A stretch of 64,000 bases of DNA from Carnegiea gigantea. Its lineage: Eukaryota > Streptophyta > Magnoliopsida > Caryophyllales > Cactaceae. The position numbers and the translations under genes were made by a program. The DNA lies in the NCBI GenBank assembly GCA_029747015.1, contig JAKOGI010000443.1:454501-518500 (forward strand), given 5' to 3'. Below the pieces are notes generated by a model that did not search any database, was not told the origin of the DNA, and was given only the letters and a program-made list of their open reading frames with translations. Below, one piece after another: positions 24,354 to 36,700 of this stretch (positions are counted from its first letter, which is position 1; each line of letters begins with the position of its first letter).

Positions 24354-25124
24354 TTTTCTTAACAAAATTAGTTTTAAAAGATTGTTTACTTTGAATCCGA
24401 TGGTTTCTATGGAACAAGAATCCTTTCCTTAATGGAAAATTGATATCCTTATTTTTGGCGATTCTATAAAATTTGCGTACTTCTTCCTTATAATGAGTTT
24501 CCCACAATTTTTATAAATTAAATTGTCAACTAAGTTTAATTCATCAATATTTCATAACTCTCTATCTGCTTTATTCATATCATTATAAGTAATCTCCGAT
24601 GGTTGACTTCAACATGACTAGTAACAATAATAATGTAAGTTTTTTATATTATAATCTGTATTTATTTTATCTTTAATAGTATCTATTATAAATTTTTTGC
24701 AATTGACGTAGCATAGGGCAATGTTGCAGGAAAGAAATTTTCTTAGATGTGAATCTCATTGAAACATATATCCTATGCTTCTAAAATTGACAACTTGAAA
24801 TATTCTAAATTTTTCTATTTTTTACATTGTTATGTGTTTATGTGTTTGTGGGGCATGTTTATTACATTATTTTTAATTTTGTTCTTCTTATTTTATTTTT
24901 ATACATCAATGCACAATGTGTATTTATTTTATCTTTGATTGTATCAATTATAAATTTTCTTAGACATGTATCTAAGTACTACATGATTAAAAAAAATTGA
25001 TCAAATTCTATGTGATATTTTTTGTTGATTTGATTTTTCTCAACCTTTACAATTATCCAATTGGGGTCCTACTTTGTTGTTTGATTTTATTTTTATTAAT
25101 GTTTATAATTTGTTCAGTGCGATC
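24354..25124. other. Non-coding MULE interior upstream of the transposase
   Basis: AT-rich DNA between the candidate SINE and the first transposase exon. It probably contains the transposase 5' UTR and an intron; a TTCAG acceptor-like site lies at about 25117. No ORF is supported. Confidence 0.45.
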
Positions 25125-27535
25125 TTTACATAGAAGAAGAAGGAGAAGAAGAAGAAGAAGAAGAAGAAGAAGAAGAAGACGAATATACGGATGAAGATGA
25201 TGATTTTATTATAATTGAAAATTTGAAAGATATACAAGTAATACTTGATAAAGAATTTCAAGATCTTACCATAGAAGACATGAGGAGATTTATATTCAAA
25301 ACTTTTGACATGAATTTTATAAAAAAATATGCTAAAATTCAAGGTTTTGGAGTTCGAAGAATGGGATACGCAAAAGTAGAAAAGATGGACATCCAGCTTC
25401 GAAGTCCTTTATATGTTTTGCAAAGGATGTGCGCCTAACAAAACATGTTGAAAATACTGATAGAGTGCGGAAAGCGAAGGATGAAATATGTTTTGGCTGT
25501 AAAGTTGAAATATGGTTTAAGTGGATTAGAGAAACAAATCATTGGATTGTGACAAGATTTGTTGTCGAACATATACACCCCCTTGCTAATGCAGATCAAG
25601 TACTATACTTGAGGTTAGACAACGTTAGTTTTTAAATTGTTTTATATACTTATTTAATTATGTTATTACCAATACAAATTTTTCCCATTTAAAAGTTCAG
25701 CTCTCATAGGAAAATTCCAATGGAGACTCAAATGGAAATTGGACAAATGCATAATGCTCGCATACCTCCCCATTGCATCATGCAAAATTTGATGAAACGA
25801 GCCAAAAGTTATCGCAAATTGGGTTTTCTCAAGCAAGATCTAAATAATCATGTGAACAAGTTTAAAAAGGAAAAAGAACGTGATGGTGATGCTGAGGTTG
25901 TTATGGGTTATTTAAGGGGGAAAAACATGTTGATCCCTCATTTTTCTTAAAGTATACTGTAGATGGTGAGGGCTGCTTAGAAAAATTGTTTTGGTGTGAA
26001 AGAGCTTCACGCATAGACTACAAAAACTTTTGGACAAGTCCCTATTTTTTATACCACGTACAAATACAATGCGTACAATAAGCAACTTGTGGTGCTTGTT
26101 GGTGTTAATCATAACTGAAAGACAGTGCCTTTTGGATATGCATTGGTCGTTTACAAGAAGGAATCTTTATTTATTTAGGTTTTGAAACAATTAGTTGAAG
26201 TAGGGGATGGACAAAAGCTACTAACTGTTCTGACTGATGGAGACAAACCAATGGCTAATGCTATTAAGGTGGTATTCCCTAAAGCACGATATAGACTATA
26301 CTTATGGTATCTCATGAGAAATGTTTAAGGGGAATGGACGTGTCCAATTTTGTAGCGGCTTTATTAAGTGTATTAACAAGTAATGAACTCCAAATGATTT
26401 TAAAAAAGTTTGAAAGAACCTATGTCCCATTATGGAGTTCAAGATAAAAAAAAGTGGGATGAGGACTTGTACAATGATAAGGAGAGGTGGACAAAAGCAT
26501 GCTTACGTGGATATTTCTTTGCAGGTTGGTTACCTAAACTTTAAGCTTTTGTATCACATTTCATAGACCATATTCATATTGATTTACTTTTTTGTTATTT
26601 TTTCAGGCATGAGAAGCACACAAAGAGTTGAATTGATGCACAGAAATATTAAGTCACCCACGACTGCAAAGCAAAAGATATATGAGCTAGTCGAGTCATA
26701 CGATCAAGGTTTTTTTTTTTTTTTTTGAGCTCACATGATCAAGCTATTATAGAGCTTGGAGTTCAAGACAAACATGGTGATTTTCATACAATTTATACTT
26801 ACCCGCTTATTGACAAATTCTATGCCACCATTAAATCTCATACAGCAAAAGTCTATACAAGAGAAGGCTACTACCTACTTTGTAAGTAGATGACCTATGA
26901 GTCAATGTATATTGTCAAAGGTGAGCAACAAAATGGTAATAGACCTAAAGCGCCTAATTTCATTGGGTATAAGAAGTTGAATGGGAGCACATGGTTTATA
27001 GTGATTAGGCATGATGCTTATGAAATGATGTATTGTCGCTACATGAAGTTAAAGTTAGTGGACTTTTCATGCCGTCACATGTTTGCAGTAATGAAATATT
27101 CAAATATGAAGCAAACCCCAAATGGTTGCATTATACGACGATAGACTGTTGGTGCGAAGTAGCAAATTATGATATAAGAAGATGCCTCCACACATCAAAT
27201 GGGAAAAGATGTAATTGAAAAGGATGAAAGTGCAAGCAAGACGCATCTCATAGGAATTAAGGACCCAAAAGTCATAATTGCAAAAGGGACACTAAAGGAG
27301 AAAAAACAGAGAACTTGCAGCCATTGTAAGAATATAGGGCACACGCAATACACATGCCCTATAAATGTCAAATTTCAATATGGTGGAGAAAAAACAATCA
27401 CGTATTTGGATACAAATAAAGCTCATGTTGGCAGCCCGCATTCTTCACCTGCCAAGTTTCAACACATTGCTAATGCTAATGGGCTGAATCTAATGCTTGA
27501 TGTGCTTATGAGGCATATGCCTGATATTTAAACCA
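25125..27535 (+). pseudogene. FAR1-type MULE transposase (broken)
   Basis: The transposase would bind the element ends and move it. In order I see an acidic tract encoded by a (GAA)n run (25137-25195), then a FAR1-type zinc-binding domain in two frames (25270-25630, ending HWIVTRFVVEHIHPL). A linker follows at 25695-25950, then the MULE catalytic core at about 25950-26350 (CLEKLFWCERAS; LTDGDKPM near 26229). The fold's first catalytic Asp, expected in D-T-T-Y, is a Tyr codon (TAT, 26050-26052). A GMRSTQRVEL segment follows an intron acceptor at about 26605. A SWIM-like C-R-H lies near 27069-27080, and a CCHC knuckle (CSHCKNIGHTQYTC) at about 27315-27356. Multiple stops and frameshifts are present. 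At least two introns seem likely (about 25636-25695 and 26525-26606). Confidence 0.85.
26707..26726 (+). repeat. Poly-T run inside the transposase remnant
   Basis: A run of about 18 T interrupts the coding sequence just after the GMRST segment and shifts its frame. Confidence 0.7.
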
Positions 27536-28099
27536 ATGAAGAAATATCACATGTATTGAATAATATTAACAAAAATATATGATAATGGAACTTCAATCTA
27601 ATATTAATCCTATTAATTATGATATTTAATTTACAGGTTGAGTATAGTGAAAAAGTAGAGAAGTTTAATAAAGATCCAACTATTGTTGACTGGTATCCAA
27701 AGGAAGATTTGTAATAATTAATCATTAAAAAGATCTGTCACTTTGCTGTTAGAAAAATATGTTTTTTCAATGGACTATAATAGTATTGCTTCTGGAGTTG
27801 AATAAATGTTGAGAACATATTCATGGTTGAGTCGTACAACACAAGAAGAGATACATAATACCATTATTTACATAGTTTTAAATCAAGAAAAATTATGATC
27901 CAACATTGTAAAATGTCTTATATTTTATGAAATAATTTTTAAAAATTAAATTATTAGAACCTGTTAAATAACATGAAACATATCAATCCAAAACAAATAT
28001 CTACTTCTTATTGCAAATCAAACAACCTTCTAACAGTAGTCTAATTTCGCAGGATTACAAATTTAAACTTAGCCTTGTTGAATTCACTTAGCAATAACT
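27536..28099. other. Spacer between convergent transposase and ULP1-like remnants
   Basis: AT-rich sequence downstream of both remnants. A short possible last transposase exon at about 27637-27715 (VEYSEKVEKFNKDPTIVDWY) follows a TTACAG acceptor-like site. Confidence 0.4.
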
Positions 28100-29180
28100 T
28101 AGCAACATGCTTTAGTTGCTCCATTCGCATTTCATCTGACTATATAAACCAACAAAATAAAATAAAAATGAACGATTATTCATTGTCTATACTTAATAAA
28201 AAAAACACATATTAGTAGCATTACTTAATACCAACTGAGAATGCTATTTGACTCCATTCACAATTATCAATTGTTTCAACATACTTTAGAACAAACATGC
28301 CACAATCATACCTAACACATACATATAAATATGACCTTCCCAAATATACAATATTGGTCTTGTAAGATAGTTGACATTAATTTTCTTTAATTTACTTACA
28401 AATTTGGCTGCATATGAGTGAGGGTGTAATCAAATCCAAATAATAACAAATCTTTGAATAATGTGCTCAAGCGAGGATGATTTTGGTAAGCCATTGATTC
28501 ATTTAGTAGCTGTACAACTTAATACCACATAGTACTTAAGGATTTTTGACAACATATGAGCATTTGTAACTTGGCAATACATTACTTGCTTGAAAATTAG
28601 TTAGTCACCGCATCATACACAAATTTAATTCTTCCATCTTTGGTAGTCTTTGATCGCAATGAATCCAACAATACCATCTTTTTTCTTTTATGTTAAGCAC
28701 AATCAATGTCCAATGACGTATGTCTAATAACAGGATGTAAACCTATATGTACAGCTAAATTAATGAAATCATCTCTTGGTTTTCTTCATATTGGAAAACA
28801 AATATAATAATACACAAATATTAACAGTTAACATTCCTGTTCAATATGACTCATATCATCGAGAAAACAACAATCAATAATAGCTATACTATTTTCATTT
28901 GGAAGTTTCATAGTGGACTGTAGAATGAATCATTTAGTGTCTTTGATAACACTTCAACATTAACAAAAATAAAGGAAGCAAAAACTAAGAAATTGCTACT
29001 TGATTCAATTTTCATGTTTTCTATATTACTCTCGTAAATTTTATCTTTCAACATGTCATTCTTTTTCATAATATGATTTATGACCATGGAATGTAGAGAT
29101 AGTGACAAATTTTTAATTAGTTGCAATTCGCCAACTACTTTCTCATAATGCTCCAAGCAATTGCATGCACACTTATACAT
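28100..29180 (-). pseudogene. ULP1-like (C48) cysteine protease carried by the MULE
   Basis: On the minus strand the three catalytic motifs of ULP1-type SUMO proteases appear in order. His-Trp (HWTLIVLNIKEK) has its His codon at 28713-28715. LLDS has its Asp codon at 28673-28675, one frame over. D-C-G followed by MFVLKYVE has its Cys codon at 28304-28306. A C-terminal helix-like segment (MRMEQLKHVAKLLL) lies near 28110-28150. The N-terminal stretch 28908-29180 is probably part of the same gene. Stops and at least one frameshift break it, and an intron may lie between the Asp and Cys motifs. True members remove SUMO or similar modifiers; the role of the transposon-borne copies is not settled. 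Confidence 0.72.
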
Positions 29181-29269
29181 CTCACATGAGTTGTTCTATT
29201 CTGATTTCTACAAGTTTTAAAAAAAAAATATCAAGATAACATATTGAGTGAATCCAAGAAAGCCACACC

Positions 29270-29990
29270 ATAAAAAAATTTTATTCCCATCAAACAAAAA
29301 ATTACATACAATTCATTGTAACATTTGCGAAAACATAAAGATTAAATATTTGTTTAAGAATTCAATTAATGATAGACAAGTCCATATAATCAAACAAAAA
29401 TTACATACACTTTATTATAATTTTTGTGAAAACATAAAGATAAAATCTTTGTTTAAGAACCCAATTAATTACTTACAAGTCCTCATAACCAAACAAAAAA
29501 TTACATACAATTCATTATAAATTTTGTGAAAACATAAAGATAAAATCTGAGTTTAAGAACCCAATTAATTCCTTACAAGTTCATATAATCAAACAAAAAA
29601 TAACATACAATCCATTATAACTTTTGTGAAAACATAAAGATAAATCCTTTGTTTAAGAGCACAATTAATTACATACAAGTCCATATAGTCGAACAAAAAA
29701 AATACATACAATTCATTTTAACTTTAATGAAAACATAAAGATAAAATCTTTGTTTAAGTGCTCAATTTATTACATGCAAGTCCACATAATCAAACACAAA
29801 ATTATATACAATTCATTATAATATTTGTGAAAACGTAAAGATAAAATCTTTGTTTAAGAGCCCAATTAATTAAATACAAGTACATATAATCAAACAAAAA
29901 TTACATACAATTCATTATAACATTTTTTGAAAACATAAAGATAGAATCTTTGTTTAAGAACCCAATTAATTACGTTCAAGTCCATATATT
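29270..29990. repeat. Tandem array, about seven copies of a 100-bp unit
   Basis: A unit containing TTACATACAATTCATTATAA, then AACATAAAGATAAAATC and TTTAAGAACCCAATTAATT, recurs with starts at 29302, 29401, 29501, 29601, 29702, 29802 and 29901. The period is therefore 99-101 bases. Copies differ by scattered substitutions. It lies inside the MULE, upstream of the ULP1-like remnant. Confidence 0.9.
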
Positions 29991-30148
29991 TATTATTTTA
30001 CACTTTACCAATTATAATGTAGAATACAAAGTGAAATAATTAGAAGAGAGAAAAATAAAAAGTATTTAACTTTCAATGCAATAATAAAAATTCAATAACT
30101 TACCTTCTGTGTCTCCAATTCACTATGATGATTGTATTTACTTGAAAA

Positions 30149-30310
30149 GAAATCCATGTGAGAAAGATACGAATACACAAATTAGAAGAACTAAAAACGA
30201 AATCCATGTGACAAAGATACGAATACACAATTTAGAAGAACTAATAAATTTTGCTTGAAAAGAAATCCATGTGATAAAGATACGAATACACAATTTAGAA
30301 GAACTAATAA
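30149..30310. repeat. Three copies of a 45-bp repeat
   Basis: GAAATCCATGTGA, then AAAGATACGAATACACAA and TTAGAAGAACTA, recur at 30149, 30199 and 30262, so the spacing is 50 and then 63 bases. Confidence 0.85.
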
Positions 30311-30719
30311 ATTGTGTTTAATATTTTTATGATAAAAGTATATTTATACTAGTGGATGGATTAGGGCAAAAGGTAGAGTCACTATGATGGCTAGGAACAA
30401 AAACTTACATACAATTTCACTGAAAAAAAAAAAGTTGGGTAAATTTGAACCCAAGACACCTTCCACGACAGCTGAAGGTTTTACCAAGGCAACAACACAC
30501 TTTTCCATAGCATATCCGCAGTTTAGATTAATGAGAATGATTGAAATAATAGAAAAAGGGAAACCAAAATATATTGCAATAATAGAAACAGGAAACCAAA
30601 AGATATCTATGGCAACTATTTGTTTTGCCAGAATTATGACGAACGAACCACCAACGGGCAGCAAACATGGCAAACCGGCCTCCCACAATCTTACCGAACG
30701 ATGATATTTAGCCAGCGAG
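30311..30719. other. MULE interior between repeat fields, no gene
   Basis: No convincing coding sequence. A minus-strand pair of pol III-like boxes (complement of 30479-30493 and 30440-30452, the latter GGGTTCAAATTTA) could be a remnant SINE, but this is weak. Confidence 0.35.
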
Positions 30720-31145
30720 TTCAGTCAGGGTGAGTATGGGAAGGGGAATGTGCATCAGGGGAGGGGGAGAGTGATATGCTCGTCGACCCACTCTAGCGGG
30801 ATCTGAAACGTCGGCACTGCCCGGGGCCTTCACTATCGTCAGTGACTGGAACCACTAGCGATGTTTAGTCGGGGTTGGTGGACAGAAGTCAGGGTGGGTG
30901 AGGGAAAGGGAATGCGTGTCGAGGAAGGAGGAGGGATATGCTCGTCGGGGTGTCGCCTGGGTATTCACTATCATCGGTGACTGAATCGCGGCGACATTCA
31001 GTCAATCCGATGACCTTCAGATGCGCCACAACCATGGAAGATGCTCGTCAGGGTGTCGCCTGCATGTTCACTATTATCGGTGACTGAATCGCCAGCGACA
31101 TTCAGTCAATCCGATGACCTTCAGATGCGCCACAACCATGGAAGG
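30720..31145. repeat. GC-rich direct repeats near the right end of the MULE
   Basis: About 103 bases (GATGCTCGTCAGGGTGTCGC to CCACAACCATGGAAG) occur almost unchanged at roughly 30937-31038 and 31041-31144. A more diverged version with a longer leader starts near 30722 and recurs from about 30889. The block is far more GC-rich than its surroundings. Confidence 0.8.
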
Positions 31146-31384
31146 GGAAGGGGAAAAGGGAAAGGGAAGGGGTTTTAAATTAATTCATTTATTTTAAGTG
31201 TTTTTTTTTTTTTTTTTGGTAATTGCAAGTGTGAAATTATTTTACTTCAAATTCCAAACGTAACATCCAAAGTTATTTTATTCAGCTTTTACTCTTTTTA
31301 GAAAATATAATTTTAATTTTAATAAATAATTAGAAAAATCAACGGTCCAGGTCTAATCATGCCAAGTGGACAGTGTATATCGCG

Positions 31385-31413
31385 GGTGTTACAGTAATTG
31401 TCGTAATTCCCAT
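31385..31413. repeat. Right terminal inverted repeat of the MULE
   Basis: The complement of this segment matches 23528-23562 with mismatches. Confidence 0.6.
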
Positions 31414-33700
31414 TACGTAGAAAATACCATACCCTATTAATCCGTATCCTTCTACCATCACTAATTCACTACTGCTCAAAATACATAGCTGTGACGCACC
31501 GTAACTTCTTTTCTTAAATTGTGAAGCTCCTTCTTTCCCTTACTCAGGCTCTATTCCCCTGCCATCATTGTTATTTAACCCGCCAACACCAAAATAATTG
31601 GTTTCCATTCCCGTTCGCAACATTCAAATGTTTATAGTTTTCAATTCATATCGTTGAATGAATCATCATTGTAACGTGATGCACACTATTTAGGCCAATC
31701 AAATGGTTTAGGCTAATTTGAATTTGAAACTTTAGTGGTAGGTCTTTGATCTTGGTTACTATACTACCATCGATTAATTTGAATTGGAGCCCATGTATGA
31801 GATCACAAAGTGGATTCATTTCTCTGTGGAAAAGGGCCAAAGGGCAAATTGTGGTCACGGATGTTGTGAATTCCAAAAGGGTTTTTGAGTTTTTAAAAAT
31901 GTGGAGTCTACAAGTTTGAGTTTCATTGCCAATCGAATTAAAGCTGTGAGATTCTCTCTCCTTCCTCTCCACAAGCGTAAAAAATATACTTTTTTATCTT
32001 AAAATCACTAGAAAAATTCTTCAAAACGTAAAAAGAATTCAACTTGTTTTAGCACAGAGTAGATTTTATTGGCTTCATTGGGAATCTTGAGGGACTTTCA
32101 TCACCATTCAAGGATTTCCTACAAAACGACTCTTGAAAAAGTGTGGTTTTCCTCCTCTTTAAGAGTTCTGATGCTCAATTTAGGAGAATTCGAGAAGAGA
32201 ATTAGAAGAAATAAGCACTAACCTACTTGGGAAAGTCTAATTGACCTACCTATTGGGTTTAACCATTACTTGCTTATAAAGGGGTTTAGGATGGTTCTCT
32301 TAAAGGAATCTAGCTAGCATTGAACATCTTTTTAGATATGGTTTAGTTCCCAATTTTATTCGAACTCTAAGATCTTTACCGTCTTTTGGTTCATTTAGGA
32401 GATCTTGGCTAGATTCATACCCCGTTTTCAAGCCATGCATCTAGATGATCAAAAGCTTCGGGATACTAAGTTTTACTAAGCTTTTACTTGGATTTTAGCC
32501 CCATGCTCAATCCCGGTGGCTTGTTTGATTCAGTCAATCTCTTTATTGGGCTTCTATTAGGCTTTAGCCTGTTGTCTCCTAGAGCTTTTATGTACCCAAA
32601 TCATTTGCCTACTTGAGGGATGTTAGACTTTAATCTAACATACCTCAAATTATAACCAAACTAGCCTCTTTATCTCTTTAGGAATTATTCACCTTGAATG
32701 GTGAGTTATCCAAACCTTAAGAGTTTTTTAAGAGTTAGTTTTGTGTACCCTTCTTTGATCTAATCTCCATTCTAAAGAGACTTAGTATAGGTAATTAGAT
32801 TTTTATCTATCTAATTTTTGGAAAAATTTCCTCTAGCCAAATTTCAAATCTCTTATTTCGGAATTCAAAATCTTTGTCTAATTTAGTTTCCCTTCCCTTG
32901 AGAAATTTTTCGGTATCCACTCAAGGCTGCTGAACATGCCTTAACTGAGTGTCTATTCACCTTCTTTCTGTTTCCCTATGCCAACAATGATGATTGGCAT
33001 AGTTTTCAAAGATTTCTCAATTGGATTTTGCATCTATTGGAGTTTTTTTCCTCTAATCTAACAATGCATTTGCCATAATCTTTGACCTATAAATTCAGCC
33101 TTTTTGGGTTCAAGTTCTTTCAAGAAATTTCTTAATCCTTTTCAAACTTCTCAAAAAAGTGGCCATCAGTTCTTATTTTCAAACTTCTTTCAAGATCTAC
33201 ATAGCCTTTCCTAATCTCTTTCCTATTATCAAACCATTTCTATAAATCTATGGTTTACAACACTAGAGACTAGGGTCCACATGACCCACTAGGGCATGAT
33301 TCCCATTCATCATAACCCTTCTAGAAGGATGTTAACCAATTTTGTTGTTTAGCACAACATAGAACAGGTTTATCGCGAAGAAGAAAGAAGGAAAAATGAT
33401 AGGCGTCTCTTTTGGATTGACACCCACAACAACCAGCACCTTTTTGGCTTCCCCAGAGATGATAGTGTTTACAATTGCTTGAGTGCTAGCAATATGGGTG
33501 ACTGGTCCTATCTCAAGGCTTGCTATGTCCAAATAATATGGGCATTTTTCTCCTAACCCTTCCCCCTTTTGGGGGGGAAATTTTTTATGGTATAGGGGGC
33601 ATCATTGCTGGTGCCTCATTTTTACTATTGAAGAAAAGGTTAGGGGTCATGTTAGAGCAAACTTGCCCTACCCCGAAGATCTTTGAGGCTTGGTCAGTTT
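31414..33700. other. Decayed repeat sequence, no gene
   Basis: Pyrimidine-rich, stop-rich sequence without a recognisable domain on either strand. Given the integrase remnant on the minus strand at 38405-39545, part of it may be the 3' LTR region of that old gypsy element. I found no direct-repeat partner. Confidence 0.35.
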
Positions 33701-36700
33701 TTCACATCCTCCATGCCCTCATCACTTGTCCCTAGACCTCCTCCTGGATTTGTCTCTTTAGGCGGTGTTCCTGCTTAAAATGAGGCAAGAACTGTAGTGG
33801 TATCTACTAGAGCAGTCTTCTCTAGCTGGATAGCAATGGATAAAGATGAGCCTCATTACCCCCATGCATCCCTAGATAGGGTTTTCTACTCTTATTATTC
33901 AATTGAAAGAAGAACCAATAGAGTTGTTACTGATGAAGACACCAAAGATGATTCCCAACTTTGCTCTAACATGAGCCTCACTCTGTGCTATCTGTTGGAA
34001 GAAGATGTTCACCATTTTCACCAGCTCCCCCTTTACCTCCTACAGCGCTAGAGGAATTGTCTGCTCTAGTGTGGAGGAATTATAAGAGGCTGAAGAGAGA
34101 ATCAAGTGGCTCCGACTAGAGGGAGAAGGAGGAAAGAAGAAGAAAAGAAGAAGACGACAGAGACAACCTTGACCCGACTCCAAAGAGAATAAGAAGAGAG
34201 AGAGCGCAAAAGAATGGAGGTTGCTTGACACACAATTAGCATTAAACGAAAAAGGTATTCCTTTGTGGTAGTGCAATTCCTAACACAAGCACGCCTTGCT
34301 TGGTGCCTTGGCCAAGCCCCTCTCAGTTTCTTGGAAGAGTTTGTGTATTAAAGGCTCTTTGCCCGCTGAAGATCTTGATCTTTTTTTTGTTCTTCTCTTC
34401 TCTTTTCTTCCTTGCAATGTAGATCTTCGCGTTTATGTACATCTAACGAAATTTAAGCAATTAATGAAGAACTCCTTTCTTATTTTGCTCCTCTGTGTGT
34501 GTGTGTGCGCGCGCGCGTTATGTTGGTCTTTATTTTATCATTTCTAGCATTTTGTTCCTTTTTTTCCTAATCTCGAGTCACGTCAATAGTAACTTGTCAG
34601 GGTGTTCCTCAATAAATAGAGGATTTAAGGATTATTCCATTCAAAAACCAACGTATCTTACAATGTTATGTAAAAATTTATACGATTTCTACTTCTTGTT
34701 ATTAGTTTCCTCAAAAAATGGCTTCACCCAAACCCACACATTTCTAAATTTCTAGTAGGGCCTCTGACCTTTTCCTCAGTGGGGAACTTATTCATCTTTG
34801 TCCCTAATTATACTTAGCTTAAAATGTCTCTTTTAGCCATCAACGGCTCTGAGGTTAAGGCTTTCAAAGCTTGTCTCTAGGTTCACCTTATCGACAAATT
34901 CTTCAAATTTGGTGTATTAGATCAAGAAGTACCACTTTCTCTATGGAGTTGAAGCCAACCACTAGATTGCTTCAAAGGTCAGTTGTAGAGGTTTTGTCTA
35001 ACAAACTTGTCTTCATATGTCCATAAACCAGCTCTTGAAGTATAAGACTTCTTGGGCCGCCTCTTAGGGATATGCTCCTTTGTTAATATCCCTGATGGGA
35101 AAAGTTGGTGTCTAGGAGCTCTTATTCTTAGGAGTCCAAGTGCTGATTTTGAAGAGAATGAACTCTCATATTCATGTAGCCCTTGCATACACTGTGCCTC
35201 TACCCCCTATCTTAATGGCTCCAAAGTATCTATGGCTTCATCTCCCTAGTTTCGGGTAGCTATTACCCCCTAATTAGATCCATCCCTTTAGTCTTTATAG
35301 GAAGGGCTATTATGGTAGGGCCTGCTTGTCTTTCTCAAGAGGAAATTGTGGCATTCTAGAGGCATACATCTAGCTGTAGCACTTCTCCAACTTCTTCTCC
35401 TATCTCTCTTCCAAGCTCCTAACCTAAGGGTGTAGAATCTCCTAGAAGGGGTAAAAAGAAGTTGGGCTTTGGCATTGAATGTCTATTAAGGTCGTAAAGA
35501 ATAAGGCATCATCCATCCAGAGGTTCCCGCAGGATGTACTTCATGAGCCAACGGAAGAAGATGTTAAGGCCCTGGATGCTGAAGAACACAAGATTGCCCT
35601 TTCCCTAAAAAATGAAAGACTATAATACCAAAATCCTATGATGATTTTGATTTAAATTGGTTCTTTGTAGCTACAATTTTAAATTTGGCTTTTGTAAGCT
35701 TGTTGTGTATGAAAATCTATTGTCATAAAAGATACTTTGTAATTTGCAATTGTTTCTAGTTAATGCCAAAATATTAATCTCTGGGAATTACATGTGAATT
35801 TTGTGGGAAATTTTCATATTTAATGTTGCATTGTAGTCTTATTTGCTTAATTTTGCCTTCTATCCTTTATTACCTCGTGACTTTATTTTTCTAGTTCATT
35901 TAGTAACATGTTAGGATTATACAGTCATTTAAGTAGAAAATTAAGTTTTTTCCCGTTTTTGCTTTTTGACTTTTGTTACTCTCTTTAAGAGGACTTTTTC
36001 AGTCAATAGGCTCTTAACCTTCAAACTAAACTTTAGGCATCCATCCCCATCTCATCACTCCATCAAATCTTGTCGTCAATTTCTCAAAGTCATTTGAAAA
36101 ATAGCTGCTGAATTCTACAAGAAATACATGCAAGATTGCCCTAAATTGTATGCGGGTATTTTAAAGACTTCTCATAGTAAAAGCCTTTTGTCAGCTTTGA
36201 GCATGAGTTTAAGGAACTGTGGTTTATATGCATCAATTACTATCAATGATGTGGGGCAAAAAGTTTTAAAACCAAGGCGAGCATCTTGAAAAATTCATAC
36301 CAAGAGACCTTCCCAAACCTAATAACTGTATACTAGAACCTCCCTAAGGGTTTTATGCCACTATTAGGGAGCATTTTAAGTTCACCTTAGGATTTTTCCT
36401 TCTATCTTTCACTAAATGGTAGCCTATAAGCTTTTTTGTCTCGTTCATGAGAGAACAACTCATGCCCCTGAGTTTGTACAACTTCAACAGGTTCATGGAT
36501 CTCCCAATGGATATTTCCTTTAAGCTGTAAGCAACGGAAGTACTTTCCTGATAAGCCTTTTAGGATCAAATATTGGAATGGGGCTTGCATGTATTCAAGG
36601 ATCTCTACAAAAAGTGAATTTTTACTACTAGCACACTAAGGCCCAACTACATAACATACTTAGGAAATGCCAAGAAGTGATTTTCCCTCAAGCTAGAGAA

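Larger units (their letters stand above)
23528..31413 (+). mobile_element. Mutator-like element with FAR1-type transposase and ULP1-like gene
   Basis: The outer ends carry imperfect inverted repeats. ATGGGAATTA at 23528 is followed by AATTAC and CGC, and the complement of 31385-31413 gives ATGGGAATTA, AATTAC and CGC with the same spacing. Inside are a broken transposase on the plus strand (about 25125-27535) and a broken ULP1-like C48 protease on the minus strand (about 28100-29180). Two tandem-repeat fields lie near the right end. Mutator-like elements that carry ULP1-like genes are known in plants (Kaonashi-type MULEs). I could not fix the usual 9-bp target duplication, so the exact ends are uncertain by some bases. 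Confidence 0.75.

Noticed and set aside
29270..29990. CRISPR-like array
   Set aside because: The whole 100-bp unit is repeated, with no unique spacers, in plant nuclear DNA; it is an ordinary tandem repeat.
30344..30704. Overlapping 106- and 114-residue ORFs on opposite strands
   Set aside because: They are shadows of each other inside the MULE, without domain resemblance or splice context.
31646..31972. 108-residue minus-strand ORF
   Set aside because: It starts with ATG but shows no family motif and no conserved context; chance length in decayed DNA is more likely.
33332..33532. Minus-strand ORF with hydrophobic stretches
   Set aside because: I considered it as part of the old gypsy element, but could not match it to any pol domain.
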